This document shows positions 7,586 to 15,944 of a DNA stretch of 64,000 bases, piece after piece. The stretch spans positions 62,001 to 126,000 of the forward strand of contig NZ_BMNK01000005.1 of the NCBI RefSeq assembly GCF_014646515.1, written 5' to 3'. Source of the stretch: Nonomuraea glycinis. GTDB taxonomy: Bacteria; Actinomycetota; Actinomycetes; Streptosporangiales; Streptosporangiaceae. Position 1 is the stretch's first letter. Every line of letters begins with the position of its first letter. The notes below the pieces were generated by a model, which was given only the letters and a program-made list of their open reading frames with translations, ran no database searches and was not told the DNA's origin. The position numbers and the translations under genes are program-made.

Positions 7586-8737
7586 ATGGATGAGGCTCCG
7601 CCGGCGCCGGTGCCGGCCGCTGACGCTCGCGGATCGGTGACGTTGCACGATGTGGCCCGTGAGGCGGGAGTCTCCATCGCCACCGCCTCGCGGGCGCTCA
7701 ACGGCAGCGCCCGCAACGTGCGCACGGAGAACGCCTCCCGGGTGCGCGCGGCGGCGGCCAAGCTCGACTACCGGCCGCATCCGTCGGCGCAGGCCGTCGC
7801 GAGAGGTTCGACGCCGACCGTGGCGCTGGTGGTGGGCGACGTGGCCGACCCCTACTTCTCGGCCATCGCGGCCGGGGTCACCCAGGCGGCGGAGGCGGCC
7901 GGGCTCGTCGTCACCATGGCGGTCGCGGGCCGCTCCCCACAGCGCGAGCTCGAACTCGTCAGGACGCTGCGGGGCCAGCGCCCGCGCGTCATCGTGCTCG
8001 CCGGCACTCGCATCGACGGCACCACCGCCTCCACTGCGCCAAAGGACGGGAGGGCGGTCGACGGCGCTGCCGCCTCTGCTGCGCCGGGGGACGGGAGGGC
8101 GGTCGGCGGTACGGATACGCGTGGCGCGCTCGTCGGTGAGTTGGAGGAGTATCAGGCGGCCGGTGGCCGGGTTGTCATGGTCAGCCAGCGGGATCTGCCG
8201 TTCGACACCGTCACCATCGACAACACCGGCGGTGCTCACCGGCTCGCCCGTGCCTTGGCCGGCGCGGGATACCGGCGCTTCGCCGTCTTCCGGGCGTCGG
8301 AATCCGTCCGTACGTCCCGTGATCGGGTCGCGGGCTTCACGGCGGGACTGCGTGCTGCGGGGATCAGCCTCGATGATCGGTTCGTGATCGAGACCGAGTT
8401 CACCCGTGGCGGCGGCTACGAGGCGGCCAGGAAGCTCGCCGAGCGGGGAGCCGACGAGGTGGAGATCGTCTTCGCGGTCAGCGACGTGATGGCCATCGGC
8501 GCGATGACGGCCTTCCGCGACGCGGGCCTCGTCCCCGGCGAGGACATCGCGGTCGCCGGCTTCGACGACATCGACTCGGCGATCGACGTCACCCCGGCGC
8601 TCACCTCCGTCGCCGTGCCCCTGCGGGAGGCGGGCCAGGAGGCCATGCGGCTCGCGCTCGGCGGCGGTCCCGCCCCGGACGCCGTACAGATCTCCACGCG
8701 TGTGGTCCTGCGGGAGAGCACGCCCGCACGGCGATGA
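7586..8737 (+). CDS. LacI-family transcriptional regulator with internal repeat insertion
   Basis: A 383-residue regulator. The helix-turn-helix is at about 17-40 (VTLHDVAREAGVSIATASRAL), with a full effector domain after it. The family is normally about 340 residues. The excess lies in a low-complexity insertion around residues 143-180, encoded by two 45-base repeats, between RPRVIVLAGTRIDG and the ELEEYQAAGGRV segment, a surface-loop position in LacI structures. The core motifs on either side are intact, so it is probably functional. The start is ATG 7586; the ribosome binding site is weak. It ends the five-gene sugar locus that begins with another LacI gene. Confidence 0.87.
   Translation: MDEAPPAPVPAADARGSVTLHDVAREAGVSIATASRALNGSARNVRTENASRVRAAAAKLDYRPHPSAQAVARGSTPTVALVVGDVADPYFSAIAAGVTQAAEAAGLVVTMAVAGRSPQRELELVRTLRGQRPRVIVLAGTRIDGTTASTAPKDGRAVDGAAASAAPGDGRAVGGTDTRGALVGELEEYQAAGGRVVMVSQRDLPFDTVTIDNTGGAHRLARALAGAGYRRFAVFRASESVRTSRDRVAGFTAGLRAAGISLDDRFVIETEFTRGGGYEAARKLAERGADEVEIVFAVSDVMAIGAMTAFRDAGLVPGEDIAVAGFDDIDSAIDVTPALTSVAVPLREAGQEAMRLALGGGPAPDAVQISTRVVLRESTPARR
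8015..8104. repeat. 45-bp in-frame tandem duplication inside a LacI gene
   Basis: Two adjacent 45-base units, 8015-8059 and 8060-8104, both begin GACGGC and end GGACGGGAGGGCGGTC. They encode 15-residue units ending in (K/G)DGRAV, inserted into the effector domain. The length is a multiple of three, so the frame is kept. Confidence 0.9.
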
Positions 8738-8866
8738 CCGGCTCACCAGCCGTGGCGTATCTTGTCTCCCCCTCGCCGGCGGTGGCGGGGACGCCGGTTC
8801 GGCCGTTGTGGATCTTGGCCGGGGTGGTTTGTGGCATGGTGGCGGGACGACGAGGAAGAGGAAGAT

Positions 8867-9529
8867 ATGCGGAAATATGTGATCATGGGAGTGCAGGGCA
8901 GCGGTAAAGGCACCCAGAGCACGTTGCTGGCCGACGACCTCGACCTGGCCCACATCAGCGTCGGCAACATCTTCCGCTGGCACGTCAAGAACCACACCAA
9001 GCTCGGCGCCCAGGTCCGCCGCCTGGTGGCCGCCGGTGAGCTGGTGGGGGACGACCTCGTGGAGGACGTGGTCAAGGAGCGGCTGCAGCAGCACGACTGG
9101 AACTACGGTTTCATCGTCGACGGCTTCCCGCGCAACCGGCGCCAGGCGGAGTTCTTCCTGGAGAGCTACGACATCGACGGCGTGATCCTGCTCGACCTGC
9201 CCGACGACGAGGTGCGGCGGCGCGTCCTGGCCCGGCGGCTGTGCTCGCGGTGCGGCATGGACTACAACCTCATCGCGCACCGCCCCGAGGCCGAGGGCAG
9301 GTGCGACGTCTGCGGCGGCGAGCTCGTCACCCGCGCGGACGACACCCCGGACGCCCTGGCCAGGCGGCTGCGCGACTACCACGACAAGACCGACCCGGTG
9401 GTGGAGCTCTTCCGCCGCAAGGAGTACGTGATGGCGATCGACGCCAGAGCCGACAAGATCGCGGTCCAGCAGGAGATCCGCGCCCGGTTCGCCCTCCCGC
9501 CCTACCGCCCGGCGGACGCCCGCGCCTGA
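8867..9529 (+). CDS. Adenylate kinase-like nucleoside monophosphate kinase
   Basis: A 220-residue cytoplasmic kinase transferring phosphate from ATP to a nucleoside monophosphate, probably AMP. The P-loop is GVQGSGKGTQ at 8-17, the NMP-binding region includes VGNIFR near 32-37, and GFPRNRRQ is at 87-94. The LID has four cysteines at 126, 129, 146 and 149 (CSRC and CDVC), forming a zinc site as in many Gram-positive enzymes. The start is ATG 8867 after a purine-rich GAGGAAGAGGAAG. Most actinomycetes carry their main adk in the ribosomal-protein operon; this gene stands alone, so it may be a second copy. It converges with the gene on the other strand. Confidence 0.85.
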   Translation: MRKYVIMGVQGSGKGTQSTLLADDLDLAHISVGNIFRWHVKNHTKLGAQVRRLVAAGELVGDDLVEDVVKERLQQHDWNYGFIVDGFPRNRRQAEFFLESYDIDGVILLDLPDDEVRRRVLARRLCSRCGMDYNLIAHRPEAEGRCDVCGGELVTRADDTPDALARRLRDYHDKTDPVVELFRRKEYVMAIDARADKIAVQQEIRARFALPPYRPADARA

Positions 9530-9555
9530 CCGCCCGGCGGCCTCAGGGGGCGGTC
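9528..9555. terminator. Shared terminator-like hairpin
   Basis: GACCGCCC (9528-9535) and GGGCGGTC (9548-9555) form an eight-base-pair stem around a 12-base loop between the converging adenylate kinase gene and the minus-strand unknown gene, overlapping both stop codons. There is no T-tract, so termination strength is uncertain. Confidence 0.45.
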
Positions 9556-10013
9556 TCGTGGCCGGGCAGGCCGGGGGAGCGCCGCTTCTGCTTGAGCTCC
9601 GCCTCGTACAGGTGCGGCCGCCCGCCGGCCAGCCGCTCGCGCGCGTCCGCCTCCAGAGCCTGGAACGTCGCGTAGTACAGCGCGTCGTACTCCTCGCACA
9701 CCTGGAACGTCCACCGCCCCTGGATGACGTTCAGCCCGATCAGGTCCCGCTCGATCCGATCGGCGATCTCCTGGTGCCCGGCGCTGCGCAGCAGCTCGAC
9801 GGCCTTGTCAAGGTCGGCGTCCGCGTGGCCGGTGAGCTGGTGCCAGGAGTAGAGGTGGCCGCGCGCCCGGTGGGTCCGCTCCAGCGCCTCGCTGAGCGCG
9901 CCCAGCGCCTCCACGGTCTCGTCGCTCACCCCCACGGGGCGGCGGTGGTCGGAATCGGGCTCGTGCGCGCGTTCGGCTGACATGGTCAGACGGCTACCCA
10001 CGAACCCGCCCAT
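9543..10013 (-). CDS. Conserved actinobacterial protein of unknown function
   Basis: About 156 residues, soluble, largely helical and rich in Arg, Glu and Leu. It has a recognisable core (VSDETVEALGALSEALERTHRARGHLYSWHQLTG, then DKAVELLRSAGHQEIADRI and GRWTFQVCEEYDALYYATF) and ends RSPGLPGHETAP. I recall proteins of this shape in many actinomycetes, but no biochemical function. It lies 37 bases downstream of the glycerophosphodiesterase gene on the same strand and may share its transcript. Starts at 10022 (GTG), 10013 (ATG) and 9983 (ATG) are possible; GGGTGGTG before 10013 decided the choice. Confidence 0.7.
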   Translation of the reverse strand: MGGFVGSRLTMSAERAHEPDSDHRRPVGVSDETVEALGALSEALERTHRARGHLYSWHQLTGHADADLDKAVELLRSAGHQEIADRIERDLIGLNVIQGRWTFQVCEEYDALYYATFQALEADARERLAGGRPHLYEAELKQKRRSPGLPGHETAP

Positions 10014-10050
10014 CGTCACCACCCGCGATCAGGGGACGGCCTGACCACGT

Positions 10051-10851
10051 TCACAGCTCGCTGAACACGTCCGGTCGGTTGGTGATGATGCCGTCCACCC
10101 CGTAGGAGATCAGCCGGCGCATGGTCGCCGCGTCGTCCACGGTCCAGGCGAGGACCTCCATGTCCAGGTCGTGCACGCGTCGTACGTAGTCGCGGGTGAC
10201 GTCGCCGTGGGGCGGGTTGATCTGGTCGGCGAACTGCGCCAGCGCGGGAAGTTCGCCGGTCGAGGGCGTCCCGAGCAGGCCGATGGGCGCCTCGGGCATC
10301 GTCCTGGCGAAGCGGCGCATCGCGCCCCAGTCGAACGACTGCACGGCGAACTCGCCGTCCCACCAGCGGCGCAGTTCGGCGGCGACCCGGGCCCCGATCC
10401 CCGGGTAGAGCGCGGGGGACTTGATCTCCAGCAGCAGGCCGAGCCCGCTTCCGCGCATCGCGTCCAGCGCTTCGCGCAGGGTGGGCACCGGCTCGGACTC
10501 GCCGTCGAACCACGAGCCCGCGTCCAGTTCGCGGAGCTCCGCCAGGGTGAAGTCGGCCACCCGCCACGGCGCCCGGTCAGGGAAGACCTGCTCCACGTCG
10601 GTGGTGCGGGCCAGGGTGGTGTCGTGCATGAGCACGAGCCGGTGGTCGCCGGTCTCCTGGACGTCGAGCTCGAACACGTCCGCGCCCTGCCGCGCGGCCA
10701 GCATGAAGGCCGTGACGGTGTTCTCGGGCGCGTACACCGACGCGCCGCGATGCGCCACGTTGACGATGGGGGGACCGGCGGTGGCGGGGGAGGCGAGCGC
10801 CGCCACCGCCGCCAGCACGGCGATGAAGATCAAGCCTGTACGTCGGATCAT
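10051..10851 (-). CDS. Secreted glycerophosphodiester phosphodiesterase
   Basis: A 266-residue exported enzyme that hydrolyses glycerophosphodiesters to glycerol-3-phosphate and an alcohol. A signal peptide covers residues 1-25 (cleavage near PATAG). The GDPD TIM barrel follows with the catalytic HRG at 34-36, ELD near 57 and the second histidine in LMHDTTLART near 71. The family's LEIKSP and LAWTVDD segments are present. ATG 10851 was chosen because AGGAG lies five bases upstream and the signal peptide then starts with MIRR. It probably scavenges phospholipid or teichoic-acid breakdown products. The gene upstream is not part of the same transcript. Confidence 0.9.
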   Translation of the reverse strand: MIRRTGLIFIAVLAAVAALASPATAGPPIVNVAHRGASVYAPENTVTAFMLAARQGADVFELDVQETGDHRLVLMHDTTLARTTDVEQVFPDRAPWRVADFTLAELRELDAGSWFDGESEPVPTLREALDAMRGSGLGLLLEIKSPALYPGIGARVAAELRRWWDGEFAVQSFDWGAMRRFARTMPEAPIGLLGTPSTGELPALAQFADQINPPHGDVTRDYVRRVHDLDMEVLAWTVDDAATMRRLISYGVDGIITNRPDVFSEL

Positions 10852-10954
10852 GGGTCTCCTCGTTACTCGGGAGGGGCCGAGGATCCGAACATGACCGGCG
10901 GGCATGACCAACTGTTGAGAGGAGCGTGGACAGCCGATGAGCTTCGGACGTCCC

Positions 10955-11641
10955 TTACGGGGCGGCCGGCAGCACCGGGGCGACCACGTACCTGGTGGTG
11001 GACCACACCACGAACAGCAGAGGCGCGGTGGCCAGCAGCACGCCGAGCACCGGCTGGACCAGGATGACGGCCACGGCCAGGCCGAGCACGGCCACGACGG
11101 GGGCGCTCAGATACCAGCGCCGCGCCACCAGATACAGGCACGGCAGCACCAGCCCGCGCAGCCGTACGGCACGCGGCGTCTCGGCGATCACCACGAGCAG
11201 CGCCACGGCCAGGGCCACGGCCAGCGCGGTCGCGGTGGCGAAGAACGGCACCAGCATCGGCCCCCACGAGGTGGGCGCGACCACGACGGCGTCCAGCACC
11301 AGCACGCACACCAGCACCGTCGCGGCCGCCCAGACCGCCAGCGCCCGGCCGGCGGCCTGACGGTAGCCGCCCCAGAACGCGCGGAGCACGCCCGTCGATC
11401 CCTCGTTCAAGAGGGCGAAGCACCGGAACGCCCCGGCCAGCGCCGGTGCGCACAGCGCGGACAGCACGGCGAAGAACGGCCACGACGCCACCGGATCCCG
11501 CACGATCGCCAGCGCGAACAGCAGCGGCGCGCACGCGAGAGCGAGGAACAGGTTCGTCATCAGGCCGACGTACACGGTGTTGAACGCCCGCTCGTACGTC
11601 GTCTGCCGGGCCGGCCGCAGCAGGCCGCGCACCGCGCTCAC
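10955..11641 (-). CDS. YesL-family (DUF624) membrane protein
   Basis: A 228-residue membrane protein with about five to six hydrophobic segments. It matches the YesL/DUF624 pattern: an N-terminal YERAFNTVYVGLMTNLFLALAC segment, and an FRCFALLNEGSTGVLRAFWGGYR stretch. YesL proteins sit in carbohydrate ABC-transporter operons for oligosaccharides such as rhamnogalacturonan, but their molecular role is unknown. The GTG start overlaps the stop codon of the MalG-like permease (GTGA), so it is the last gene of the importer operon. Confidence 0.75.
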   Translation of the reverse strand: MSAVRGLLRPARQTTYERAFNTVYVGLMTNLFLALACAPLLFALAIVRDPVASWPFFAVLSALCAPALAGAFRCFALLNEGSTGVLRAFWGGYRQAAGRALAVWAAATVLVCVLVLDAVVVAPTSWGPMLVPFFATATALAVALAVALLVVIAETPRAVRLRGLVLPCLYLVARRWYLSAPVVAVLGLAVAVILVQPVLGVLLATAPLLFVVWSTTRYVVAPVLPAAP

Positions 11642-12528
11642 CCCTTGAGCCCGCTCGTCGCGATGCCCTGGATGAAGTAACGCTGCCCGAACAGGAAGAT
11701 GACCAGGATCGGCAGCACCGACAGCACCGCCCCGGTCATGATCATGGCGTAGTCCGCGCTGTACTGGCCGACGAACGAGCGCAAACCGAGCTGGATCGTC
11801 CACAGCTCGTTGCTCGTCAGATAGATGAACGGCCCCATGTAGTCGTTCCAGGTGTTCACGAACGTCAGCAGGGCCAGGCTCGCCAGCGCAGGCTTCGACA
11901 GCGGCAGCATGATCCGCCACCAGATGCCGTACTCACTGAGCCCGTCGATGCGCGCGGCCTCGCACAGCTCGTCGGGGATCGACATGTAGTACTGCCGCAT
12001 GAGGAAGACGCCGAACGCGCTGAACGCCTGCAGCAGGATGATCGACAGGTGCGTGTTCGTCAGGCCGGCCTGGTGCATGATGATGTACTGCGGCACCATG
12101 TACGCCTGCCACGGCACCGCGATGGTGGCGATGTAGAGCAGGAAGAGCAGGTCCCGGCCGGGAAAGCGCACCTTGGAGAAGCCGTAGGCGGCGAAGCTGC
12201 CGGTGAGCAGCTGAAGGAACGTGATCACGACCGACAGGTAGACCGAGTTGCCGAGATAGGTCGCCAGCGGGATCTGCGTCCAGATGTCGACGAAGTTCGT
12301 CCAGCGGAACTCCTCCGGGATCCACTGGATGGGGATGGAGAAGACCTGGTTGTTGCGCTTCAGCGACGACGACACCATCCACGCGAACGGCAGCAGCACC
12401 ACCACCGCCGCCGCGACCAGGGCGGCGTACGCCAGCACCATGCGGACCAGGCGCCGTCCCTGCTCCGGAGGGCCGGCGGGTGCCTGCCCGCGCTTGACGG
12501 CCGGGGGAGCCTCGTGCAGCGCGGTCAT
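11638..12528 (-). CDS. Carbohydrate ABC transporter permease (MalG-like)
   Basis: A 296-residue inner-membrane subunit of an oligosaccharide importer. It has six hydrophobic segments and the EAA loop CEAARIDGLSEYGIWWRIMLPLSKP at roughly residues 195-220. The C-terminal FIQGIATSGLKG end is typical of CUT1-class permeases. It overlaps the MalF-like gene upstream by four bases (ATGA) and YesL downstream. No ATPase gene is in the operon; CUT1 importers in actinomycetes often use a shared ATPase encoded elsewhere (MsiK-type), which is inferred here. Confidence 0.9.
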   Translation of the reverse strand: MTALHEAPPAVKRGQAPAGPPEQGRRLVRMVLAYAALVAAAVVVLLPFAWMVSSSLKRNNQVFSIPIQWIPEEFRWTNFVDIWTQIPLATYLGNSVYLSVVITFLQLLTGSFAAYGFSKVRFPGRDLLFLLYIATIAVPWQAYMVPQYIIMHQAGLTNTHLSIILLQAFSAFGVFLMRQYYMSIPDELCEAARIDGLSEYGIWWRIMLPLSKPALASLALLTFVNTWNDYMGPFIYLTSNELWTIQLGLRSFVGQYSADYAMIMTGAVLSVLPILVIFLFGQRYFIQGIATSGLKG

Positions 12529-13460
12529 GTGGCACTCCTCCGCTCGTTGATACGGAACTGGGCGACGGTCACGGCGAGCACGATCACGAACAGCACCAGG
12601 GCGATGGCCGAGGAGTAGCCGAACTGCCCCTCCCTGATGCCCTCCCGGTAGATGAGCAGCGACAGGACCAGCGTGCTCCGGCCGGGTCCGCCGTCGGTCA
12701 TGACCTGGATCAGGTCAAGGATCTTGAAGCTCTGGATCGTCAGCAGGACCAGCACGAAGAACGTCGTGGGCCGCAGGCACGGCAGCGTGATGCTCCAGAA
12801 GCGCTGCCAGGCGTTGGCCCCGTCGACCTTGGCCGCCTCGTAGTACTCCCGGGGGATCGTCTGCAGCCCGGCCAGGAAGAGCACCATGTAGTAGCCCATG
12901 TCCCGCCACACGCTGGTCACGATCACCGTCGGCATCACCCAGTCGGTGCTCGCCACCCACCGGGGCGGATCCGCGACGCCCAGCGCCGTGAGCAACTGGT
13001 TGACCGGCCCCGCCGTCGGGTTGAACAGCATGTTGAACACCACGGCCACCGCGACGAGCGAGGTGATGTACGGGAAGAAGGCGGCGGTGCGGAAGAACCC
13101 CACGCCGCGCAGCTTCCTGTTGAGCACCAGCGCCAGGCAGAGCGCGGCGACCAGCGTCAGCGGGATGTGGCCGGCCGCGTAGTACAGGGTGTTGAAGAGC
13201 GCGACCCGGAAGTTCTCGTCGCCGACCATCTTCTGGAAGTTCTCCAGGCCCACCCACTCCGGCGTGCTGTAGGAGTCCCACTCCATGAACGCCAGGGCGA
13301 ACGCCGCGCTCATCGGGATGAGCGTGAACAGGGCGAAGCCGATGAAGTTCGGCAGGATGAAGCTCCACCCGATCAGGGTGTCGCGCCAGACGCGAGGCCG
13401 GCGGGGGGCGCTGGGCGACGGGTCGGCCGTCGGCGCCTGTTGCGTCATTACATGGGCCAT
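12525..13460 (-). CDS. Carbohydrate ABC transporter permease (MalF-like)
   Basis: A 311-residue CUT1 permease. A short cytoplasmic N-terminus is followed by six membrane segments, with the EAA loop YEAAKVDGANAWQRFWSITLPCLRP near residues 205-230. AAGGA precedes the ATG at 13460 by a good distance; an in-frame ATG four codons later is possible. It follows the binding-protein gene after 75 bases and overlaps the MalG-like gene by four bases. With that gene it would form the pore for a plant or microbial oligosaccharide. Confidence 0.9.
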   Translation of the reverse strand: MAHVMTQQAPTADPSPSAPRRPRVWRDTLIGWSFILPNFIGFALFTLIPMSAAFALAFMEWDSYSTPEWVGLENFQKMVGDENFRVALFNTLYYAAGHIPLTLVAALCLALVLNRKLRGVGFFRTAAFFPYITSLVAVAVVFNMLFNPTAGPVNQLLTALGVADPPRWVASTDWVMPTVIVTSVWRDMGYYMVLFLAGLQTIPREYYEAAKVDGANAWQRFWSITLPCLRPTTFFVLVLLTIQSFKILDLIQVMTDGGPGRSTLVLSLLIYREGIREGQFGYSSAIALVLFVIVLAVTVAQFRINERRSAT

Positions 13461-13535
13461 GGTGGTCCTTCGTGACTCCCTATGCTGCGCTCAGCAGAGG
13501 GGGCGGGCGCCGACGGGGCGCCCGCCGCCCTTCAC

Positions 13536-14807
13536 TCAGCTGAGAACGTCGCTCTTGACGCGGTCGTTCATCGACTTGATGCCTTCGGCGGGAGACTTGT
13601 CGCCGACCATGATGAGCTGGTGCTCCTCATTGAGGATCGTGTCGATGTCGGAGGCCTTCTCGCTGACGGGCATCTCCAGCACGACCTTGTCCGGCGTGAA
13701 CGCCTTCTTGGACAACTCGTCGGCCGGCATGCCCTTGAGCTTGAAGTAGGCCTCGGTGATCTCCGGGGTCTGCAGCGCCGGCACCACGCCCACCTTGGTG
13801 ATGGCCTCGGCGCCGGCCTTGCTCGCGGCGAACTCCACGAACTTCTTCGCCATGTCGGCGTCGTCGGCGTTCTTGTTGACGGCGAAGGCGGTCGGCGAGC
13901 CGAACGTCGTCACCCCGGTGCTGCCCGGACGCTGCGGCATCGGCGCCAGGGCCCAGTCGACCTGCGACTCGCCCTTCTCCTTGGCCTCGAGAATGCCGGA
14001 GATGTACCAGGTGCCCATGGGCATCATGGCCGTCGCGCCGGTCTCGAACATGGTGCGGTAGTCGGCCTGCTGCGCGGTCGCGGTGCCGAAGTCCAGCGTG
14101 TTGCCGGCCTTCTGCAGTCCGAGCGCCACGTTGTACTGGTCGGTGAAGAAGGTGTAGTCACCGCTGAGCTGGTCGCCGCCGGTCTGGGCGGCCGAGATGG
14201 CCTGGGTCACGGACCGCCACGTGTGGTGGTAGGTGCCGTACACCTTCTTGGTGCCGTCGCCCTGGGTGAGCTGCTGCGCGTACTTGGCGTACTCGTCCCA
14301 GGTGACGCCGTCGCTGAACTTCACGCCGGCCTTGTCGGTGAGGCCCTTGTTGTAGTACAGCAGCCAGAAGTCCTGGCGGTACGGCATCGCGAAGTAGGTG
14401 TTGTTGACGTTGAAGGAGTCCAGGCCGGCCAGCTTGGAGGTGTCGTTCTTCTTCACGATGTCGGTGATGTCGGTCAACTGCCCCCGGCTGGAGTAGCGGG
14501 AGTAGTCGATGACGTTCTTCATGGTGATGACGTCGGTCTTGTCGCCGCCGGCCAGCATCGTGGTGATCTTGTCTGAGTAGTCGTCGGCGAGGATGTCGAC
14601 CGGTTGCACCTTGACGCCCGGGTTCGCCGCCTCGAAGGCGTCGAACAGAGCCTTGAACTCAGGGGTCTTGGCGAGGTTCCACACCGTGACGGAGAGCGTG
14701 ACGTTGCCGCCGTCACCTCCTGCGGCGGGTTCGCTCGAGCCGCAGGCCGTGACGGCGAGGGCTAATGCGGCCGCGGCCGCCGCGCACTTCACAAACTGGC
14801 GTCGCAT
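13536..14807 (-). CDS. Carbohydrate-binding lipoprotein of CUT1 importer
   Basis: A 423-residue extracellular binding protein. The lipobox cysteine is at residue 22 (LAVTACGSS). The mature sequence starts VTLSVTVWNLAKTPEFKALFDAFEAANPG, the usual CUT1 receptor opening, and contains typical W, Y and D/N ligand-contact regions (WDEYAKYAQQL, GTWYISGI, AFAVNKNADD). ATG 14807 was chosen because AGGAGG lies seven bases upstream; an earlier ATG at 14840 lacks this. It is preceded by the hydroxyacid dehydrogenase gene on the same strand (69-base gap), which probably belongs to the same operon. The ligand is not predictable. Confidence 0.9.
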   Translation of the reverse strand: MRRQFVKCAAAAAALALAVTACGSSEPAAGGDGGNVTLSVTVWNLAKTPEFKALFDAFEAANPGVKVQPVDILADDYSDKITTMLAGGDKTDVITMKNVIDYSRYSSRGQLTDITDIVKKNDTSKLAGLDSFNVNNTYFAMPYRQDFWLLYYNKGLTDKAGVKFSDGVTWDEYAKYAQQLTQGDGTKKVYGTYHHTWRSVTQAISAAQTGGDQLSGDYTFFTDQYNVALGLQKAGNTLDFGTATAQQADYRTMFETGATAMMPMGTWYISGILEAKEKGESQVDWALAPMPQRPGSTGVTTFGSPTAFAVNKNADDADMAKKFVEFAASKAGAEAITKVGVVPALQTPEITEAYFKLKGMPADELSKKAFTPDKVVLEMPVSEKASDIDTILNEEHQLIMVGDKSPAEGIKSMNDRVKSDVLS

Positions 14808-14876
14808 TCCGCGACCTCCTGGCGTGTTCGAAGCGTTCATTGATCCGGTCTCCTTTCCATGAGCCGGTCTCAGAGC

Positions 14877-15896
14877 TCAGGCGCTCACGACGAACTCGTC
14901 CCGGGTGATGGCCGCACGGGGCGGCCTGCCGGACAGGTAGCGTTCGAGCTCGTCTAGCGCACTCTCACTCATCCGCCGGGTCTCAGCCCCGAGAGACCCG
15001 GCGATATGGGGGGTGATCATGACGTTGGGCAGGTCGTAGAGTAGCGAACTTGCGGGCAAAGGCTCAGGTTCTGTGACATCCAGGATGGCGTCGATCCGGC
15101 CCGAGGCGCACTCGCTCTCCAGCGCGGCGGTGTCCAGGACGGCGCCGCGCGCGGTGTTGATGACGGTCGCACCGTCCCTGAGCAGGGCGAGTTCTGTTGC
15201 CCCGATGAGATTGCGGGTGGCGGGCAGCGCGGGGACGTGCAGGGTGAGCACGTCGCAGCGGCGCAGCAGCTCGGGCAGCGGGACCAGGCTGCCGCCCGCC
15301 GCGCTCACCTCCGCCGGATCGGCGTAGGGGTCGGCCACCAGGACATCCAGCTCCAGGCTGCGCAGGCGTTCGGTGACCCGGCGTCCCGTCCGGGAGAACC
15401 CGACGATGCCGATCGTGCGACCCCGGTTGGACAGCTCACCGCGTGAGGTGGCGTAGGAGGACCAGTCGTCGCGATGTCGGCGCGCGTCCTGGGCGAGAAA
15501 AGGGGCCTTCTTACCGGCGAAGATGATCGCCGCGAGGGTGAACTCGGCGACCGGGATCGCGTTCTCGTCCGCGGCGGTGGTCACGAGGATCCCCCGGCGC
15601 CACACCTCGTCGGTGACGAACGAGCGGACCGTGCCCGCGCAGTGAAAGATCGCCTTGAGCTTCGGCGCGTCGGCGAGCACCTCGGCGGTCAGCCGCGGGC
15701 AGCCCCACGAGGTCACCAGCACCTCCACCTCACCCAGCCGGCGACGCACGTCCGGATCGTCCAGATCGGTGCTGGGGAACGGCTCCGCGAGCTGAGTCAG
15801 CGCACGCAACCGGCTGAGCTGCGGCTCAGGGAACTGCACGCTGAAGTGCGCGGGGTCCATGAGCAGCAGAGCTTGAGGTCGGCGTACGGCACTCAC
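14877..15896 (-). CDS. D-2-hydroxyacid dehydrogenase (NAD-binding)
   Basis: A 339-residue NAD-dependent dehydrogenase of the phosphoglycerate/glyoxylate reductase family. The Rossmann loop is GIVGFSRTGRRV near the middle; the catalytic arginine is in INTARGAVLD, the glutamate in ILDVTEPEPL and the histidine in ITPHIAGS. The start is GTG 15896 with GGAAGGA before it; upstream in-frame ATGs would read into the operator region. It leads the importer operon, suggesting it acts on an acidic sugar breakdown product after uptake. The promoter region carries a LacI-type AAGCGCTT palindrome and CGATC-type sites. Confidence 0.85.
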   Translation of the reverse strand: MSAVRRPQALLLMDPAHFSVQFPEPQLSRLRALTQLAEPFPSTDLDDPDVRRRLGEVEVLVTSWGCPRLTAEVLADAPKLKAIFHCAGTVRSFVTDEVWRRGILVTTAADENAIPVAEFTLAAIIFAGKKAPFLAQDARRHRDDWSSYATSRGELSNRGRTIGIVGFSRTGRRVTERLRSLELDVLVADPYADPAEVSAAGGSLVPLPELLRRCDVLTLHVPALPATRNLIGATELALLRDGATVINTARGAVLDTAALESECASGRIDAILDVTEPEPLPASSLLYDLPNVMITPHIAGSLGAETRRMSESALDELERYLSGRPPRAAITRDEFVVSA

Positions 15897-15912
15897 AAGG
15901 GTCCTTCCAGCG

Positions 15913-15926
15913 GGCAAGCGCTTTCC
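15913..15926. promoter_or_regulatory. LacI-type AAGCGCTT operator
   Basis: GGCAAGCGCTTTCC carries the perfect palindrome AAGCGCTT (15916-15923), a classic LacI/CcpA-type core, about 17 bases before the hydroxyacid dehydrogenase start on the minus strand. A LacI repressor here would control the importer operon. None of the three regulators in the window can be assigned to it with certainty. Confidence 0.5.
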
Positions 15927-15944
15927 AATGCCGCTGATCATGTC

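Noticed and set aside
6383..9382. Very long minus-strand open frame (999 codons) across the cupin and LacI genes
   Set aside because: It is an antisense shadow of high-GC genes: the opposite strand encodes clear families, and the translated product is low-complexity and without domains.
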